Shown here: one piece after another, positions 28,294 to 37,452 of the stretch
How positions within the stretch are numbered: position 1 is the first letter of the stretch
Layout of the letters: each line of letters opens with the position of its first letter
From: an uncultured Alphaproteobacteria bacterium
GTDB lineage: Bacteria > Pseudomonadota > Alphaproteobacteria > HIMB59 > GCA-002718135
Direction: 5' to 3'
Assembly (NCBI GenBank): GCA_902582755.1
Contig: CACHSZ010000005.1
Coordinates: 49,212-113,211 of the forward strand
Length of the DNA: 64,000 bases
Notes under the pieces: model-generated
The model's database searches: none
The model's input: the letters and a program-made list of their open reading frames with translations, nothing else
What the model was told of the DNA's origin: nothing
Translations under genes and position numbers: made by a program

Positions 28294-29277
28294 TTACGAG
28301 GCATTAAGCCACTCATCAATCCATTTTTCTTTATTCTTATTAATTTCTTTTGGATCCATTTGAATAAAGTTAGGAACATCTAGTTTATCAAATGCCTCTG
28401 GTAAATCTTTTATATTTATAACAGGGTACATAATATTTGTTGATGGTATGACTGATTGAAATTCTTTTGATAACATAAAGTTAAGAAATTTATTTGCTAA
28501 ATCTTTATTTTGTGAATTATTTAAAATACCTGCAAATTCAATTGTTATATAATTTCCCTCTTCAAAAGTTGTAGCAAGAATATCATACCTTTCTTCAAAC
28601 ATTATATGTGCTGCTGGAGATGTAGTATAACTTAATACCATGTCAGCTTCTCCAGCCATAAAAAAATTATAATAAGCATCTGTCCATCCTTTGGTAACAG
28701 AAATAATTTTTTTATTTAATTTTTTCCATTCATCCCCAGCTTTATCTCCATATAATGCTTTCATCCAAGTTAATAATCCTAAACCAGGGGTAGAAGTTCT
28801 CGGGTCTTGAATTACAATTCTAGCATTAGTAGAATTAATCAACTCATCCATTGATTTTGGAGGTGTTGCTAAATTTGCTTCATTATACACAAAAGAAAAG
28901 TATCCATAATTATATGGAACAAATTTATTACTCTCCCATTTTAATGGTAAATTAATTAAGTTGTTTATGTCATTTATATTATGAGTTGTAAAAAGCTCAG
29001 ATTGTTCGGCCAAATCAAATAAATTCATATCAAGACCTAAAACTATGTCTGCCTTGGAAGTATCACCTTCTAAAATAACTTTATTCAATAATGTTGCTGC
29101 ACTGTCTACTGCAACAAATTCTATATCCGCATTATGTTTTTCTTCAAATATTTTTTCAATTATGGGTCCTGGACCCCATTCTGATACAAAAGAGTCGTAT
29201 GTATAAATGGTTAGTTTCTCTGCATAGATTGAGAAAGAAATAAATAAGGTAGTTAAAAAAATTATTATAGTTTTCAT
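28294..29277 (-). CDS. thiB: Thiamine ABC transporter substrate-binding protein ThiB
   Basis: This 327-residue periplasmic protein has a cleavable signal (FISFSIYAEK) and ThiB signatures: LTIYTYDSFVSEWGPGPIIEKIFEE, NYGYFSFVYNE, RIVIQDPRTSTPGLGLLTWMKALYG, and the VLSYTTSPAAH loop. It binds thiamine and its phosphates and delivers them to ThiP. The ribosome site GGAGG is the last part of the TPP riboswitch, so translation is expected to fall when thiamine diphosphate is plentiful. Confidence 0.95.
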   Translation of the reverse strand: MKTIIIFLTTLFISFSIYAEKLTIYTYDSFVSEWGPGPIIEKIFEEKHNADIEFVAVDSAATLLNKVILEGDTSKADIVLGLDMNLFDLAEQSELFTTHNINDINNLINLPLKWESNKFVPYNYGYFSFVYNEANLATPPKSMDELINSTNARIVIQDPRTSTPGLGLLTWMKALYGDKAGDEWKKLNKKIISVTKGWTDAYYNFFMAGEADMVLSYTTSPAAHIMFEERYDILATTFEEGNYITIEFAGILNNSQNKDLANKFLNFMLSKEFQSVIPSTNIMYPVINIKDLPEAFDKLDVPNFIQMDPKEINKNKEKWIDEWLNAS

Positions 29278-29280
29278 GTT

Positions 29281-29346
29281 TCCTCCGCTGGCATTATCCA
29301 GATCAGGTTAAAAGGGTATAAATCTCAGCATTTAAGCACCCCTAAT
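29281..29346 (-). promoter_or_regulatory. TPP riboswitch (THI element) controlling thiBP
   Basis: Read on the minus strand, the segment contains the conserved blocks GGGGTGCT, GCTGAGA, ACCC, AACCTGATCTGGATAATGCC and AGCGGAGGAA in the correct order, ending four bases before the thiB start. The terminal GGAGG is both part of the aptamer edge and the Shine-Dalgarno, which suggests control of translation initiation; I see no separate terminator hairpin between the aptamer and the start codon. Confidence 0.97.
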
Positions 29347-29425
29347 TTAATTATAATAAATATTATTTTAGAAAACAAACATAAAAGATTGTTTTTAGGT
29401 TATTTATGAATATAACAAATTTTTT

Positions 29426-29502
29426 CGGGGAGTAGCGCAGCCTGGTAGCGCACCTGGTTTGGGACCAGGGGGTCGAAGGTTCGAATCCTTTCTCCCCGAC
29501 CA
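29426..29502 (+). tRNA. tRNA-Pro (anticodon TGG)
   Basis: A 77-base cloverleaf with encoded CCA. Acceptor CGGGGAG/CTCCCCG, anticodon arm CCTGG-TTTGGGA-CCAGG with TGG, T-loop TTCGAAT. Confidence 0.96.
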
Positions 29503-29553
29503 TTATTTCATTTTCTTCTTTAAAATTATCATATTTGCTTTAGTAAAAATTAA

Positions 29554-30246
29554 ATGGATTTGAAACTTATATATGGCAACATGAGGGCTCTTTGTGAAGC
29601 TCCCCAGATGATGCTACATTATGCAGATATTCCCTATGAATACAAAATGGTATGGGATCATTACGGAAGTAGCTGGGCAGAAGTTAAAAAGGATATTATT
29701 TTTAATAGATTACCAATTTTAATAATTAATGAAAATAAATATATTTGGCAAAGCAATACAATTATTCGATATCTCTCTAATTTAACAAAAACAAAACCTT
29801 CCGATGAATTTCAATTAGCGTACTGTGATGCAGTTTTTGAATCAACTCATGAAATGTTTTCTCCTTTGAATCCAACTATAAATATGACTTTTGGTGAAAA
29901 ATATAATTCTAATAAAAAGAAACTTTTAGAAGATATTTTGCCAAATTCTTTAAATAATTTTGAAAAACTTTTACAAAATAGTTCAGGTAATTTTTTTATA
30001 GGCAATGATCCATTTTACTGTGATTTTAATGCTTATCATCATTTTTCAATGTGCTTAATATTAGATAAAAATATTTTCTCAAATTTTCCAAATTTAAAAA
30101 AATTTATCAATAATTTTGAAAAACTTAATAATATTAAAAATTATTTAGATGGTAGACCAGAATTGGTAGAACTAGGAAAATCACCTCATTTTCTTATTAA
30201 TGGAAAAAAAATTCCTACAGGTTTAAACCCAAATAAAAAGTATTAA
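29554..30246 (+). CDS. Glutathione S-transferase-like protein
   Basis: This 230-residue protein has an N-terminal thioredoxin-fold domain (LKLIYGNMRALCEAPQMMLHYADIPYE, with RLPILIINENKYIWQSNTIIRYL giving the cis-proline and glutathione-binding Gln-Ser equivalents) and an all-helical C-terminal domain. The pattern resembles sigma/mu-like GSTs. Function is probably glutathione conjugation or peroxide reduction; no specific substrate can be assigned. It is followed 16 bases later by the frameshifted dehydrogenase. Confidence 0.8.
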   Translation: MDLKLIYGNMRALCEAPQMMLHYADIPYEYKMVWDHYGSSWAEVKKDIIFNRLPILIINENKYIWQSNTIIRYLSNLTKTKPSDEFQLAYCDAVFESTHEMFSPLNPTINMTFGEKYNSNKKKLLEDILPNSLNNFEKLLQNSSGNFFIGNDPFYCDFNAYHHFSMCLILDKNIFSNFPNLKKFINNFEKLNNIKNYLDGRPELVELGKSPHFLINGKKIPTGLNPNKKY

Positions 30247-30262
30247 TTTATTTTGATTTTTA

Positions 30263-31419
30263 ATGTTTAATTTTTACTCTACTGCAGGATTAATTTTTGG
30301 TAATGAAACTTCTCTTAATTCTTGTAGTCAGATTATTGATACATTGGGTAAAAATATATTTGTAGTATCTGATAGAGGTCTGACTGAATTAGGCTTGATT
30401 GAGCCAACAATTAAAAAACTTAAAAAAAATTGTAATATTAATATATTTAATGATGTTGAGTCTGATCCATCAAAAAAAACATTATTAAATGCATTTAGTG
30501 ATGCAAGAGAATTTGAATCTACTGGAGTTTTAGGTTTTGGTGGGGGTCATCTATGGATGTTGCAAAGCTTGTATCTTTACTTCTTGGATCAAATCAGCAA
30601 ATCGAAACAATATGGGGTGTTAATAATGCAAAAGGCCCAAGGGTACCACTTGTACTTATTCCTACAACAGCAGGAACTGGATCAGAAGTTACACCAATTT
30701 CAATAATTACGATGGATGATAAAGAAAAAAAAGGAGTTTCTTCTAAATTTATATTACCTGATCTTGCAATTTTAGATCCATTGTTAACAACTAATTTACC
30801 CGCTAATATAACTGCATCAACCGGAGTAGATGCAATGGTTCATGCAATTGAAGCTTTTACATCTATAAATTCAAACAACAATCCTGTTTCAAAAATGTTA
30901 TCTATAGAAGCACTTAAGCTTCTTGGTTCATCAATTAAAACTGCTGTATTTGATGGACATAATATAAATGCAAGATCAAATATGCTACTTGGATCAATGC
31001 TAGCAGGTAAAGCTTTTGCAAATTCTCCAGTAGCAGCAGTTCATGCATTAGCATATCCTATCGGAGGTTTATTTAATATCTCTCATGGGTTATCAAATTC
31101 TTTAGTTCTTACAAGTGTTATGAAATTCAACTCCAAAAATGAAGAAACAAAAAAAAATTATGCTCATCTTGCACCATATGTATTTAAAAATTTTGATAAT
31201 AGTAAAAATGATGAGTTTTTGTGTAACAATTTTATAGATGGTTTAGAAAGATTGTGTAAGGAACTTAATTTACCTTATAGGCTTAGAGATTTAGAAATTC
31301 CTGAGGAAGCTTGCAAGTTGATGGCTAGTGAAGCAATGAAACAAACCAGATTATTAGTTAATAATCCTCGGAAAATTGAAGAATCTGATGCCTATAATAT
31401 ATACAAATCTGTTTGGTAG
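30263..31419 (+). pseudogene. Iron-containing alcohol dehydrogenase, interrupted by a one-base frameshift
   Basis: Two overlapping frames together give one protein of about 385 residues. The first (from 30263) covers the NAD-binding domain up to GVLGFGGG. The second resumes with MDVAKLVSLLLGS and contains PTTAGTGSEVT and the metal-binding histidines in VHAIEAF, AVHALAYPIGG and NISHGLSNSL. The family motif GGGSxMDxAK is broken exactly at 30541-30555: adding one base (a sixth G in the G5 run or a T) restores GGGSSMDVAK. The rest is intact and conserved, so it is either a recent mutation or a homopolymer sequencing error. If functional it would oxidise an alcohol or reduce an aldehyde. Confidence 0.88.
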
Positions 31420-31469
31420 ATTTTGTTTACTTATAAATTAATTTACCTATTTAATTAACATAGATCTTA

Positions 31470-33080
31470 ATGATAAAATCAACAGTTAATCAATTTGCAA
31501 ATTCTCTTGGATTAAATAAGGACGAATATATTCCAAAGGGAAAAGCTTCCTTTTCACTTTTTAAAATTGAAATTCTATCTGGATTAACCGTTGCAATAGC
31601 ACTTGTTCCAGAAGCAATTGCTTTCGCATTTGTAGCAGGTGTAACTCCACTTTCAGGATTATATGCTGCTTTCATTGTAGGATTAGTAACTGCAATTTTT
31701 GGTGGAAGGCCTGGAATGATTTCTGGAGCAACAGGAGCATTAGCTGTGGTTATGGTGTCATTAGTATCGGAACATGGAGTCCAATACTTATTTGCCACTG
31801 TAATCCTGATGGGAATTTTACAATTTCTTGCAGGTATTTTTAAATTAGGAAAATTTATGCGCATGGTTCCTCAACCTGTAATGTTAGGTTTTGTAAACGG
31901 TTTAGCTATCGTAATCGGTTTATCTCAATTGCATCAATTTCAAATATATAATTTTGATGGAACATTTACATGGATGTCAGGAGAGGTGCTTACATATTCT
32001 TTAGTATTAGTTTTCTTAACCATGTTAATCATATGGTACTTACCAAGGGTTACTAAATTTATTCCATCTACATTAGCTGCAATTCTTCTAGTTACTTTTC
32101 TAGTTTTACTTTTAGATTTACCCGTTCCAAGAGTAGGGGATTTAGCAAGTGTAGCAGGAGGACTTCCAAATTTTTCTATTCCAACAGTTCCACTTAATTT
32201 AGATACTTTTTTCATTATCTTTCCTTACGCAATTATCTTGGCTGCTATTGGACTAATTGAAAGCTTGTTAACTCTTAATCTTGTAGGAGAAATTACGAAC
32301 AAAAAAGGTGGAACTAGACAAGAATGTTTAGCTCAAGGTGTCGCTAACGGTATCACTGGCTTTTTTGGAGGTATGGGTGGTTGTGCTATGATTGGACAAT
32401 CAATGATAAATGTAAAATCTGGAGGCAGAACAAGAATTGCTGGTATATCAGCAGCAATTTTTTTACTAATTTTTATTCTTTATACTTCGAATTTAATTGA
32501 ACTTATTCCTATAGCATCATTAGTAGGGGTTATGTTTATGGTCGTAATTGGAACATTTGCGTGGAATTCACTAAAATTATTATTTGTTGTCCCTCGATCG
32601 GATGCATTGGTAATTGTTTTAGTTACTTTAATAACTGTATTAGAAGATTTAGCTGTTGCTGTAGTTGCTGGAGTTATTATTAATGCATTAGTATTTGCTT
32701 GGAAATCTGCTTCAAGAATTAGAGCAATTGAGAGACAATCAAGAACAGAAAAAGGTGCTAAGGTATATGAAATTGAAGGACCTCTTTTTTTTAGTTCCAC
32801 TAATAGTTTTTTAGAAATTTTTAAACCTTCCGAAGATCCTAATTTAGTAATAATAGATTTTGCAAATTCAAAAGTTATTGATCAATCTGCTTTAAAAGCA
32901 ATTGAAGATATTGCAGAAAGATATTTCAAATTAGGCAAACAAGTAAAGTTAAGACATCTTACGAAGGACTGCCACAGCCTTTTAAGAAAAACAGGTCAAT
33001 TGATAGTTGATAGTGATGATGACCCTGATTATGGAATTGCAGTTGATTACGGTGTTAAATTAGGAATTTTTGGTAAATAA
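31470..33080 (+). CDS. SulP-family anion transporter (SLC26-like) with STAS domain
   Basis: This 536-residue membrane protein has a SulP transport core: VAIALVPEAIAFAFVAGV near residue 40, GATGALAVVMVSLV, FVNGLAIVIGLSQL, and the GLIESLLTLNLVGEITNKKG block. It ends with a STAS domain from about residue 430 (LVIIDFANSKVIDQSALKAIEDIAERY). SulP proteins carry sulfate, bicarbonate or dicarboxylates, and the sequence alone does not decide which. It is a single gene, stopping one base from the convergent ytoQ. Confidence 0.92.
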   Translation: MIKSTVNQFANSLGLNKDEYIPKGKASFSLFKIEILSGLTVAIALVPEAIAFAFVAGVTPLSGLYAAFIVGLVTAIFGGRPGMISGATGALAVVMVSLVSEHGVQYLFATVILMGILQFLAGIFKLGKFMRMVPQPVMLGFVNGLAIVIGLSQLHQFQIYNFDGTFTWMSGEVLTYSLVLVFLTMLIIWYLPRVTKFIPSTLAAILLVTFLVLLLDLPVPRVGDLASVAGGLPNFSIPTVPLNLDTFFIIFPYAIILAAIGLIESLLTLNLVGEITNKKGGTRQECLAQGVANGITGFFGGMGGCAMIGQSMINVKSGGRTRIAGISAAIFLLIFILYTSNLIELIPIASLVGVMFMVVIGTFAWNSLKLLFVVPRSDALVIVLVTLITVLEDLAVAVVAGVIINALVFAWKSASRIRAIERQSRTEKGAKVYEIEGPLFFSSTNSFLEIFKPSEDPNLVIIDFANSKVIDQSALKAIEDIAERYFKLGKQVKLRHLTKDCHSLLRKTGQLIVDSDDDPDYGIAVDYGVKLGIFGK

Positions 33081-33536
33081 CTAAAACTCTAATGATCCTT
33101 CAACAGAATACTGTAAAATATTTACAATCTCATCAACGTTTTTTGTAACAGCAAGTGCTGCTGCATCTACTTCTTTTAAAGCATGTTGATGTTCATCACT
33201 ATGCATGATTATGAGAGATTTATTTAAGGCTGATGCATATCCTGCATCAAAAGCAGCATTCCATTGTTTATATTTCTCACCAAAACGCACTACAACTATA
33301 TCTGCTTTTTCAATCGAATTTCTAGTTCGTATAGCATTTATTTTGGCTCCTTTGTTATCATGCCAAAATTTTTTTTCTTCTTCACCAAGTATTTTTACAC
33401 CAACATCATCTGATAATTCATGATTGGTAGTCGGGCTTGAAAATTCTATTTCTAAATTCTTAGATTTACATTTATCTATAATCTCATCTCGCCAATTAGT
33501 ATGAATTTCACCAGATAAATAAACTTTTAATTTCAT
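33081..33536 (-). CDS. YtoQ family protein (nucleoside deoxyribosyltransferase-like fold)
   Basis: This 151-residue protein matches the YtoQ family: LKVYLSGEIHTNWRDEII at the N-terminus, the FSSPTTNHELSDDVG block, IRTRNSIEKADIVVVRFGEKYKQWNAAFDAGYA. The fold resembles nucleoside 2-deoxyribosyltransferases, but the role of YtoQ is not established. It lies eight bases after the methyltransferase gene and likely shares its transcript. Confidence 0.85.
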   Translation of the reverse strand: MKLKVYLSGEIHTNWRDEIIDKCKSKNLEIEFSSPTTNHELSDDVGVKILGEEEKKFWHDNKGAKINAIRTRNSIEKADIVVVRFGEKYKQWNAAFDAGYASALNKSLIIMHSDEHQHALKEVDAAALAVTKNVDEIVNILQYSVEGSLEF

Positions 33537-33544
33537 TTTGTAAA

Positions 33545-34315
33545 TTAATCTAAGTATGCCGCAGTTAAAACTGGAAAACTTGTAAATCCAAAATTACCTA
33601 TTTTTTCAGATTTATTTAATTGTTTTTTCCAATCATCTACTTTGTCTTCTGAAACACCTTGGCTTAAAGCAAACTTACTTAACATAGTTTCATAAAAAAT
33701 TGCTGGTGAATTATTATCTCTATTTGTAATTAAATACGATAAATTTTGGGAACTTATATTTTTATATCCAAGTTTTTTTAATTTACCATTCAAATCAAGT
33801 GGAAGCATTTGGTGAAAACAATGGGCTCTAAACGCCTCATGGATGAGATCATTAATTTCTTTTTCTGGTCCATAAAATCTAAAATAGTCCCAAAGAATTG
33901 AGACATTAACAAATTTAGAATTATTTTTAGAAATTCTTTTTATTTCTCTTAAAGATTTATCTATATCTTCAATATATTCTAATGTTTGTGTAGCTGTAAT
34001 TTTATCACATGATGCATCATCCATATTGATATCATCAGCTGTATTACAAATTAGTTCAACATTATTTTGATCTTTACATTTATCTCTTGCAACATCTAAC
34101 TGATCTTGACTGGGATCAATTCCTATTACTTTGCCTTGTTCTCCAATAGATAATGAAATTTCTTGGACTAAATGACCACCACCACAACCAATATCGATAA
34201 CAGTTTCATTAGTCTCTAAATTTAAGGCATTTACAATAGCTAGTCTTCGTGAAACTCCAGCGTAACCGTTCGCTATTTTTTGTTGAATAATACTAGTTTC
34301 ATTATCAAATTTCAT
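33545..34315 (-). CDS. Class I SAM-dependent methyltransferase
   Basis: This 256-residue protein has SAM-binding motif I VIDIGCGGGHLVQEIS near residue 45, an acidic residue after strand 2 (VIGIDPSQDQL), and motif around TATQTLEYIEDIDKSLREIKRI. The C-terminal part resembles UbiE/arsenite-type methyltransferases but has no recognisable substrate signature. It is upstream of ytoQ on the same strand. The substrate is unknown. Confidence 0.8.
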   Translation of the reverse strand: MKFDNETSIIQQKIANGYAGVSRRLAIVNALNLETNETVIDIGCGGGHLVQEISLSIGEQGKVIGIDPSQDQLDVARDKCKDQNNVELICNTADDINMDDASCDKITATQTLEYIEDIDKSLREIKRISKNNSKFVNVSILWDYFRFYGPEKEINDLIHEAFRAHCFHQMLPLDLNGKLKKLGYKNISSQNLSYLITNRDNNSPAIFYETMLSKFALSQGVSEDKVDDWKKQLNKSEKIGNFGFTSFPVLTAAYLD

Positions 34316-34364
34316 TTTATTATTTTTCTTATATATTTTTTAGTTATATAAAAAATACATATAA

Positions 34365-34775
34365 ATGGAATATCAAATAACTAAAATATTAATTATTTCT
34401 TTTTTTAGCTCTATATTAATTTCATTATTTTTAAATACAAGATACATTATTTTTTTCAAAAAATTTTCAAAAAATAAAAAAATCTTGTTAAATCTTTCTA
34501 TTTATTCTTTTTCTTCTTTAATTTTAATTCTAATTAATTATTGGTTGAGTCTAAATGGATTAACTTCTTTAATAATCTTTAATGCTGCAATCATTACGCT
34601 TATATATTTTGAATTAGCTCTATATTTAGAAAAAGTTTTTTGGGATGATTTTTTAGGAAATTCACTCCCTAAATCGATCAATATGCTTATCAGTTTTGTT
34701 GTAATGATGAATTTTGGTTATTTTACTCTTATGTTTTACATTAAGATTTTAGATGTTGATTATTTTGTCACATAA
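34365..34775 (+). CDS. Small integral membrane protein, unknown function
   Basis: This 136-residue protein has about four hydrophobic segments (residues roughly 6-28, 42-62, 68-88, 105-128) joined by short lysine/aspartate loops (KKFSKNKK, EKVFWDDF). I do not recognise a family. The start is 49 bases from the divergent methyltransferase start, and a 90-base AT-rich spacer follows. Confidence 0.6.
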   Translation: MEYQITKILIISFFSSILISLFLNTRYIIFFKKFSKNKKILLNLSIYSFSSLILILINYWLSLNGLTSLIIFNAAIITLIYFELALYLEKVFWDDFLGNSLPKSINMLISFVVMMNFGYFTLMFYIKILDVDYFVT

Positions 34776-34813
34776 GTATCATTATAAATTAATATACAAA
34801 ATATTTACAATTT

Positions 34814-34835
34814 TTATGAAATAATATTTTCATAA
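34814..34835. repeat. AT-rich inverted repeat in the spacer before the amidotransferase gene
   Basis: TTATGAAA and TTTCATAA form a perfect 8-bp palindromic arm pair around a six-base centre, 31 bases upstream of the amidotransferase start. It could be a protein-binding operator or a weak transcript hairpin for the preceding gene; there is no clean T run after it. Confidence 0.4.
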
Positions 34836-34865
34836 TAATAAAATATTTATTATTAATAATTTAGT

Positions 34866-35564
34866 ATGAATAAAGTTTTGTTTGTATTACATCAAAAAAC
34901 TTCAGTTCCAGGTGATGTAGGTAATAAATTTAGAGATAGGGGATATGTTGCTGAAATATGTAGACCACCTTTAGGTGAAGAACTTCCTCTAAATATTAAA
35001 CAATACTCAGCTATAGTTGTATTTGGTTCGCCAGGAAGCATTAACGATGAAGATGAATATATAAATAAAGAATTAGAATGGATAAACAAAGTTATAAAAA
35101 CTGATGTTCCCTTTCTTGGAATTTGTTTTGGCGCACAATTATTAGCTAAATGTCTAGGTTCAGAAATTACAACAAATAAAGATGGTCTTTCAGAAATCGG
35201 TTTTTATAAAATTGAACCAACTGAAAATGCAAAAAATCTTTTTAATTCCCAAAAGATTTTCTTTCAATTCCACTCTGAAGGATTTTCTCTTCCCACAGGC
35301 TGTGAGTTATTAGCAAGGGGTGATATTTTTAATAATCAAGCTTTTAAATATCAAAATTGTTATGCGCTCCAATTTCATCCAGAAGTAAATTTTAAACTTC
35401 ATATGAGATGGCTGTATTTAGTGTTATTAAAAAATCCTAAAAAATTATTCGTCAAAGGTGCTCAAAATATATTTGTTCAACTTTATTATCGTTACAAATA
35501 TAATAAAAATATATCATATTGGTTAGATTCATTTTTAGATCAGTATTTTTTAAAAAAAACTTAA
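34866..35564 (+). CDS. Class I glutamine amidotransferase (GMP synthase-like)
   Basis: This 232-residue stand-alone GATase has the catalytic triad: cysteine in FLGICFGAQLLAK (Cys87), and histidine and glutamate in ALQFHPEV near residue 175. There is no synthase domain, so it is not GuaA; similar free-standing proteins hydrolyse gamma-glutamyl compounds or serve unknown acceptors. It precedes the MOSC gene by 12 bases. The role is unassigned. Confidence 0.85.
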   Translation: MNKVLFVLHQKTSVPGDVGNKFRDRGYVAEICRPPLGEELPLNIKQYSAIVVFGSPGSINDEDEYINKELEWINKVIKTDVPFLGICFGAQLLAKCLGSEITTNKDGLSEIGFYKIEPTENAKNLFNSQKIFFQFHSEGFSLPTGCELLARGDIFNNQAFKYQNCYALQFHPEVNFKLHMRWLYLVLLKNPKKLFVKGAQNIFVQLYYRYKYNKNISYWLDSFLDQYFLKKT

Positions 35565-35576
35565 ATGCTAATATAA

Positions 35577-36335
35577 GTGAAAATTAAAAACCTATATTTT
35601 TCACCTGTAAAATCTCTTTCTTTCAATAATGTAGATAACTTAGAGATAATTAAAAATATTGGTATAAAAAATGATCGAATATTTGCTTTCACTAATAATC
35701 TTAATCTTAAAGATATAGAATTAATAAAAAATAATCCTTTAAAACGAGAAATATACAAATTTTTATCATTAAAAAAATATCCTGAATTAAATCAATATAA
35801 TTTTTTATTAGAAGATAATTTTTTAATACTAGAATTTGAAAATAAAATAATTTTAAAAACAGATATTGATAATCAGAATGAAGTAAAAATCTTATGTAGT
35901 AAACTTGAGGATATTTTACCGAATATAAATAAAATTAATTTATTAAAAGATAGAGTGAATCCTTTTTTTGATACAATGCCAAATAAATCAATATCATTAA
36001 TAAATTTAAACAGTATTAAAGACTTTGAAAACCTATCTAATCATCAAGTTGAACATGAGCGTTTTAGAGGAAATATATATGTAGAAGATTTAGATAAATG
36101 GGAAGAAAGGAAGCTGGTAGGTAAAGTTATATCAATCAATGAAATAAAATTTAAAATTATTAAAGAAATTCCAAGATGTTCAGCAACTAATATTAAGCCC
36201 AAATCTTCTGATATAAATCTTAATATTCCTTTAAGCCTAAAAAAAATATACAACCATATAAATTTAGGAATATATTTAGATCCTTTAAATGATGGTAAAA
36301 TAAATAAAGGTGATCTTATAAAAATTAATGAATAA
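35577..36335 (+). CDS. MOSC domain protein (MOSC N-terminal barrel plus MOSC)
   Basis: This 252-residue protein begins at GTG 35577 with KIKNLYFSPVKSLSFNNVD, the typical MOSC N-terminal barrel, and continues into a MOSC domain with ERFRGNIYVEDLDKWEE and the cysteine motif IPRCSATNIKP near residue 205. MOSC proteins handle molybdenum-cofactor sulfur or reduce N-hydroxylated compounds such as mARC/YcbX. Its last eight bases overlap the sugar permease gene, so it may be co-expressed with that transporter. Confidence 0.82.
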   Translation: MKIKNLYFSPVKSLSFNNVDNLEIIKNIGIKNDRIFAFTNNLNLKDIELIKNNPLKREIYKFLSLKKYPELNQYNFLLEDNFLILEFENKIILKTDIDNQNEVKILCSKLEDILPNINKINLLKDRVNPFFDTMPNKSISLINLNSIKDFENLSNHQVEHERFRGNIYVEDLDKWEERKLVGKVISINEIKFKIIKEIPRCSATNIKPKSSDINLNIPLSLKKIYNHINLGIYLDPLNDGKINKGDLIKINE

Positions 36336-37452
36336 ATTATTATTAAAACATTCAGAAAAATTTACAGGATATCTATTAATTCTTCCTGCTGTTTTAATAA
36401 TCAGTCTATTTGGAATTTTTCCTGTTTTTTTTGGAATGTACATGAGTGTACACAAGTGGAAAGTTTTTAAAGGGAGATTTTTAGGATTTGAGAATTACCA
36501 AAGAATACTTGGAGATATACCTGCCTTTTGGTTATTTGTTTTAGGATTATTATTATTGATATTGAGTTATGGATTGTGGAGTGAATTTAAAAATAAAGTA
36601 AAAAATAAAATCTATTTAGCATTTTTATCTATAGCAATATTAATTATTGGAATAATATTAATTAATATCAACTGGGAAAAAATGATTTTAACAGGTGATG
36701 AAGACTATCTTTACTCTCTTATTTATACTTTTTATTATTCGTTTTTCACTATAATTTTTGAGGTTGGATTAGGGTTAATAATAGCATTTGCGTTGTATCA
36801 AAAACTAGCTGGTAAACAATTCTTTCAAATGATTTTACTATTTCCTTACATTACGCCAGCTGTAATGGGTGCTGCAGTCTTTTTTTTAATATTTGGTAAA
36901 GCTGAAAATTCTTTTTTAAATCAGCTAATAGGAGTATTTGGTTTTGAGCCTCAAATGTGGTTATTTGATAAAAGACCTATTACCGAAGTTTTATTTGGTA
37001 TCAAAGTAGAAGGTCTACTAGCTGGACCAAGTTTAGCTCTAATGTCATCAATTATATATGGTATATGGTCTTATACTGGCTACTATGCAATAATTTTACT
37101 TGCTGGTTTATCAATTATCCCCTCTGATTTATATGAGGCTGCAAAAGCAGAGGGAGCTAGTAGATGGCAAACATTTATTAAGATTACCATACCACTATTA
37201 ATGCCCATTATATTTTTTCTAATGTTGACTGGTTTTATAAATACCTTTCAAGCTTTCAATAGTATTTTTGTTATGCAGACTTCTTCTGCTGGAGATACAA
37301 TGGATGTTGTTACAATAGAAATTTTTGATCATTTTTGGGGTAGGGTGAAATATGGTTATGCTGCAGCTGAAGGAGTAATTTTATTTATACTTCTAAATAT
37401 TTTAGCAATATCGCAATATGTAATTTTTAGAAAAAGGTTAAGTTATGACTAG
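36328..37452 (+). CDS. Sugar ABC transporter permease, MalF-like
   Basis: This 374-residue inner membrane protein has eight or more predicted segments and the permease EAA loop YEAAKAEGASRWQTFIKITIPLLMP near residue 270. It is longer than the usual ~300 because of an extra pair of N-terminal membrane segments with a short charged loop between them (EFKNKVKNKIY), a feature of some MalF/UgpA-type proteins. It pairs with the following MalG-like permease (8-base overlap). Confidence 0.9.
   Translation: MNKLLLKHSEKFTGYLLILPAVLIISLFGIFPVFFGMYMSVHKWKVFKGRFLGFENYQRILGDIPAFWLFVLGLLLLILSYGLWSEFKNKVKNKIYLAFLSIAILIIGIILININWEKMILTGDEDYLYSLIYTFYYSFFTIIFEVGLGLIIAFALYQKLAGKQFFQMILLFPYITPAVMGAAVFFLIFGKAENSFLNQLIGVFGFEPQMWLFDKRPITEVLFGIKVEGLLAGPSLALMSSIIYGIWSYTGYYAIILLAGLSIIPSDLYEAAKAEGASRWQTFIKITIPLLMPIIFFLMLTGFINTFQAFNSIFVMQTSSAGDTMDVVTIEIFDHFWGRVKYGYAAAEGVILFILLNILAISQYVIFRKRLSYD

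Noticed and set aside
31490..31864. A 124-codon minus-strand frame
   Set aside because: It is antisense to the conserved SulP transport core; its composition is that of a reverse-complement shadow.
34866..35564. Amidotransferase as GuaA or CarA
   Set aside because: It has only the GATase domain at 232 residues, with no synthase or CarA N-terminal domain.
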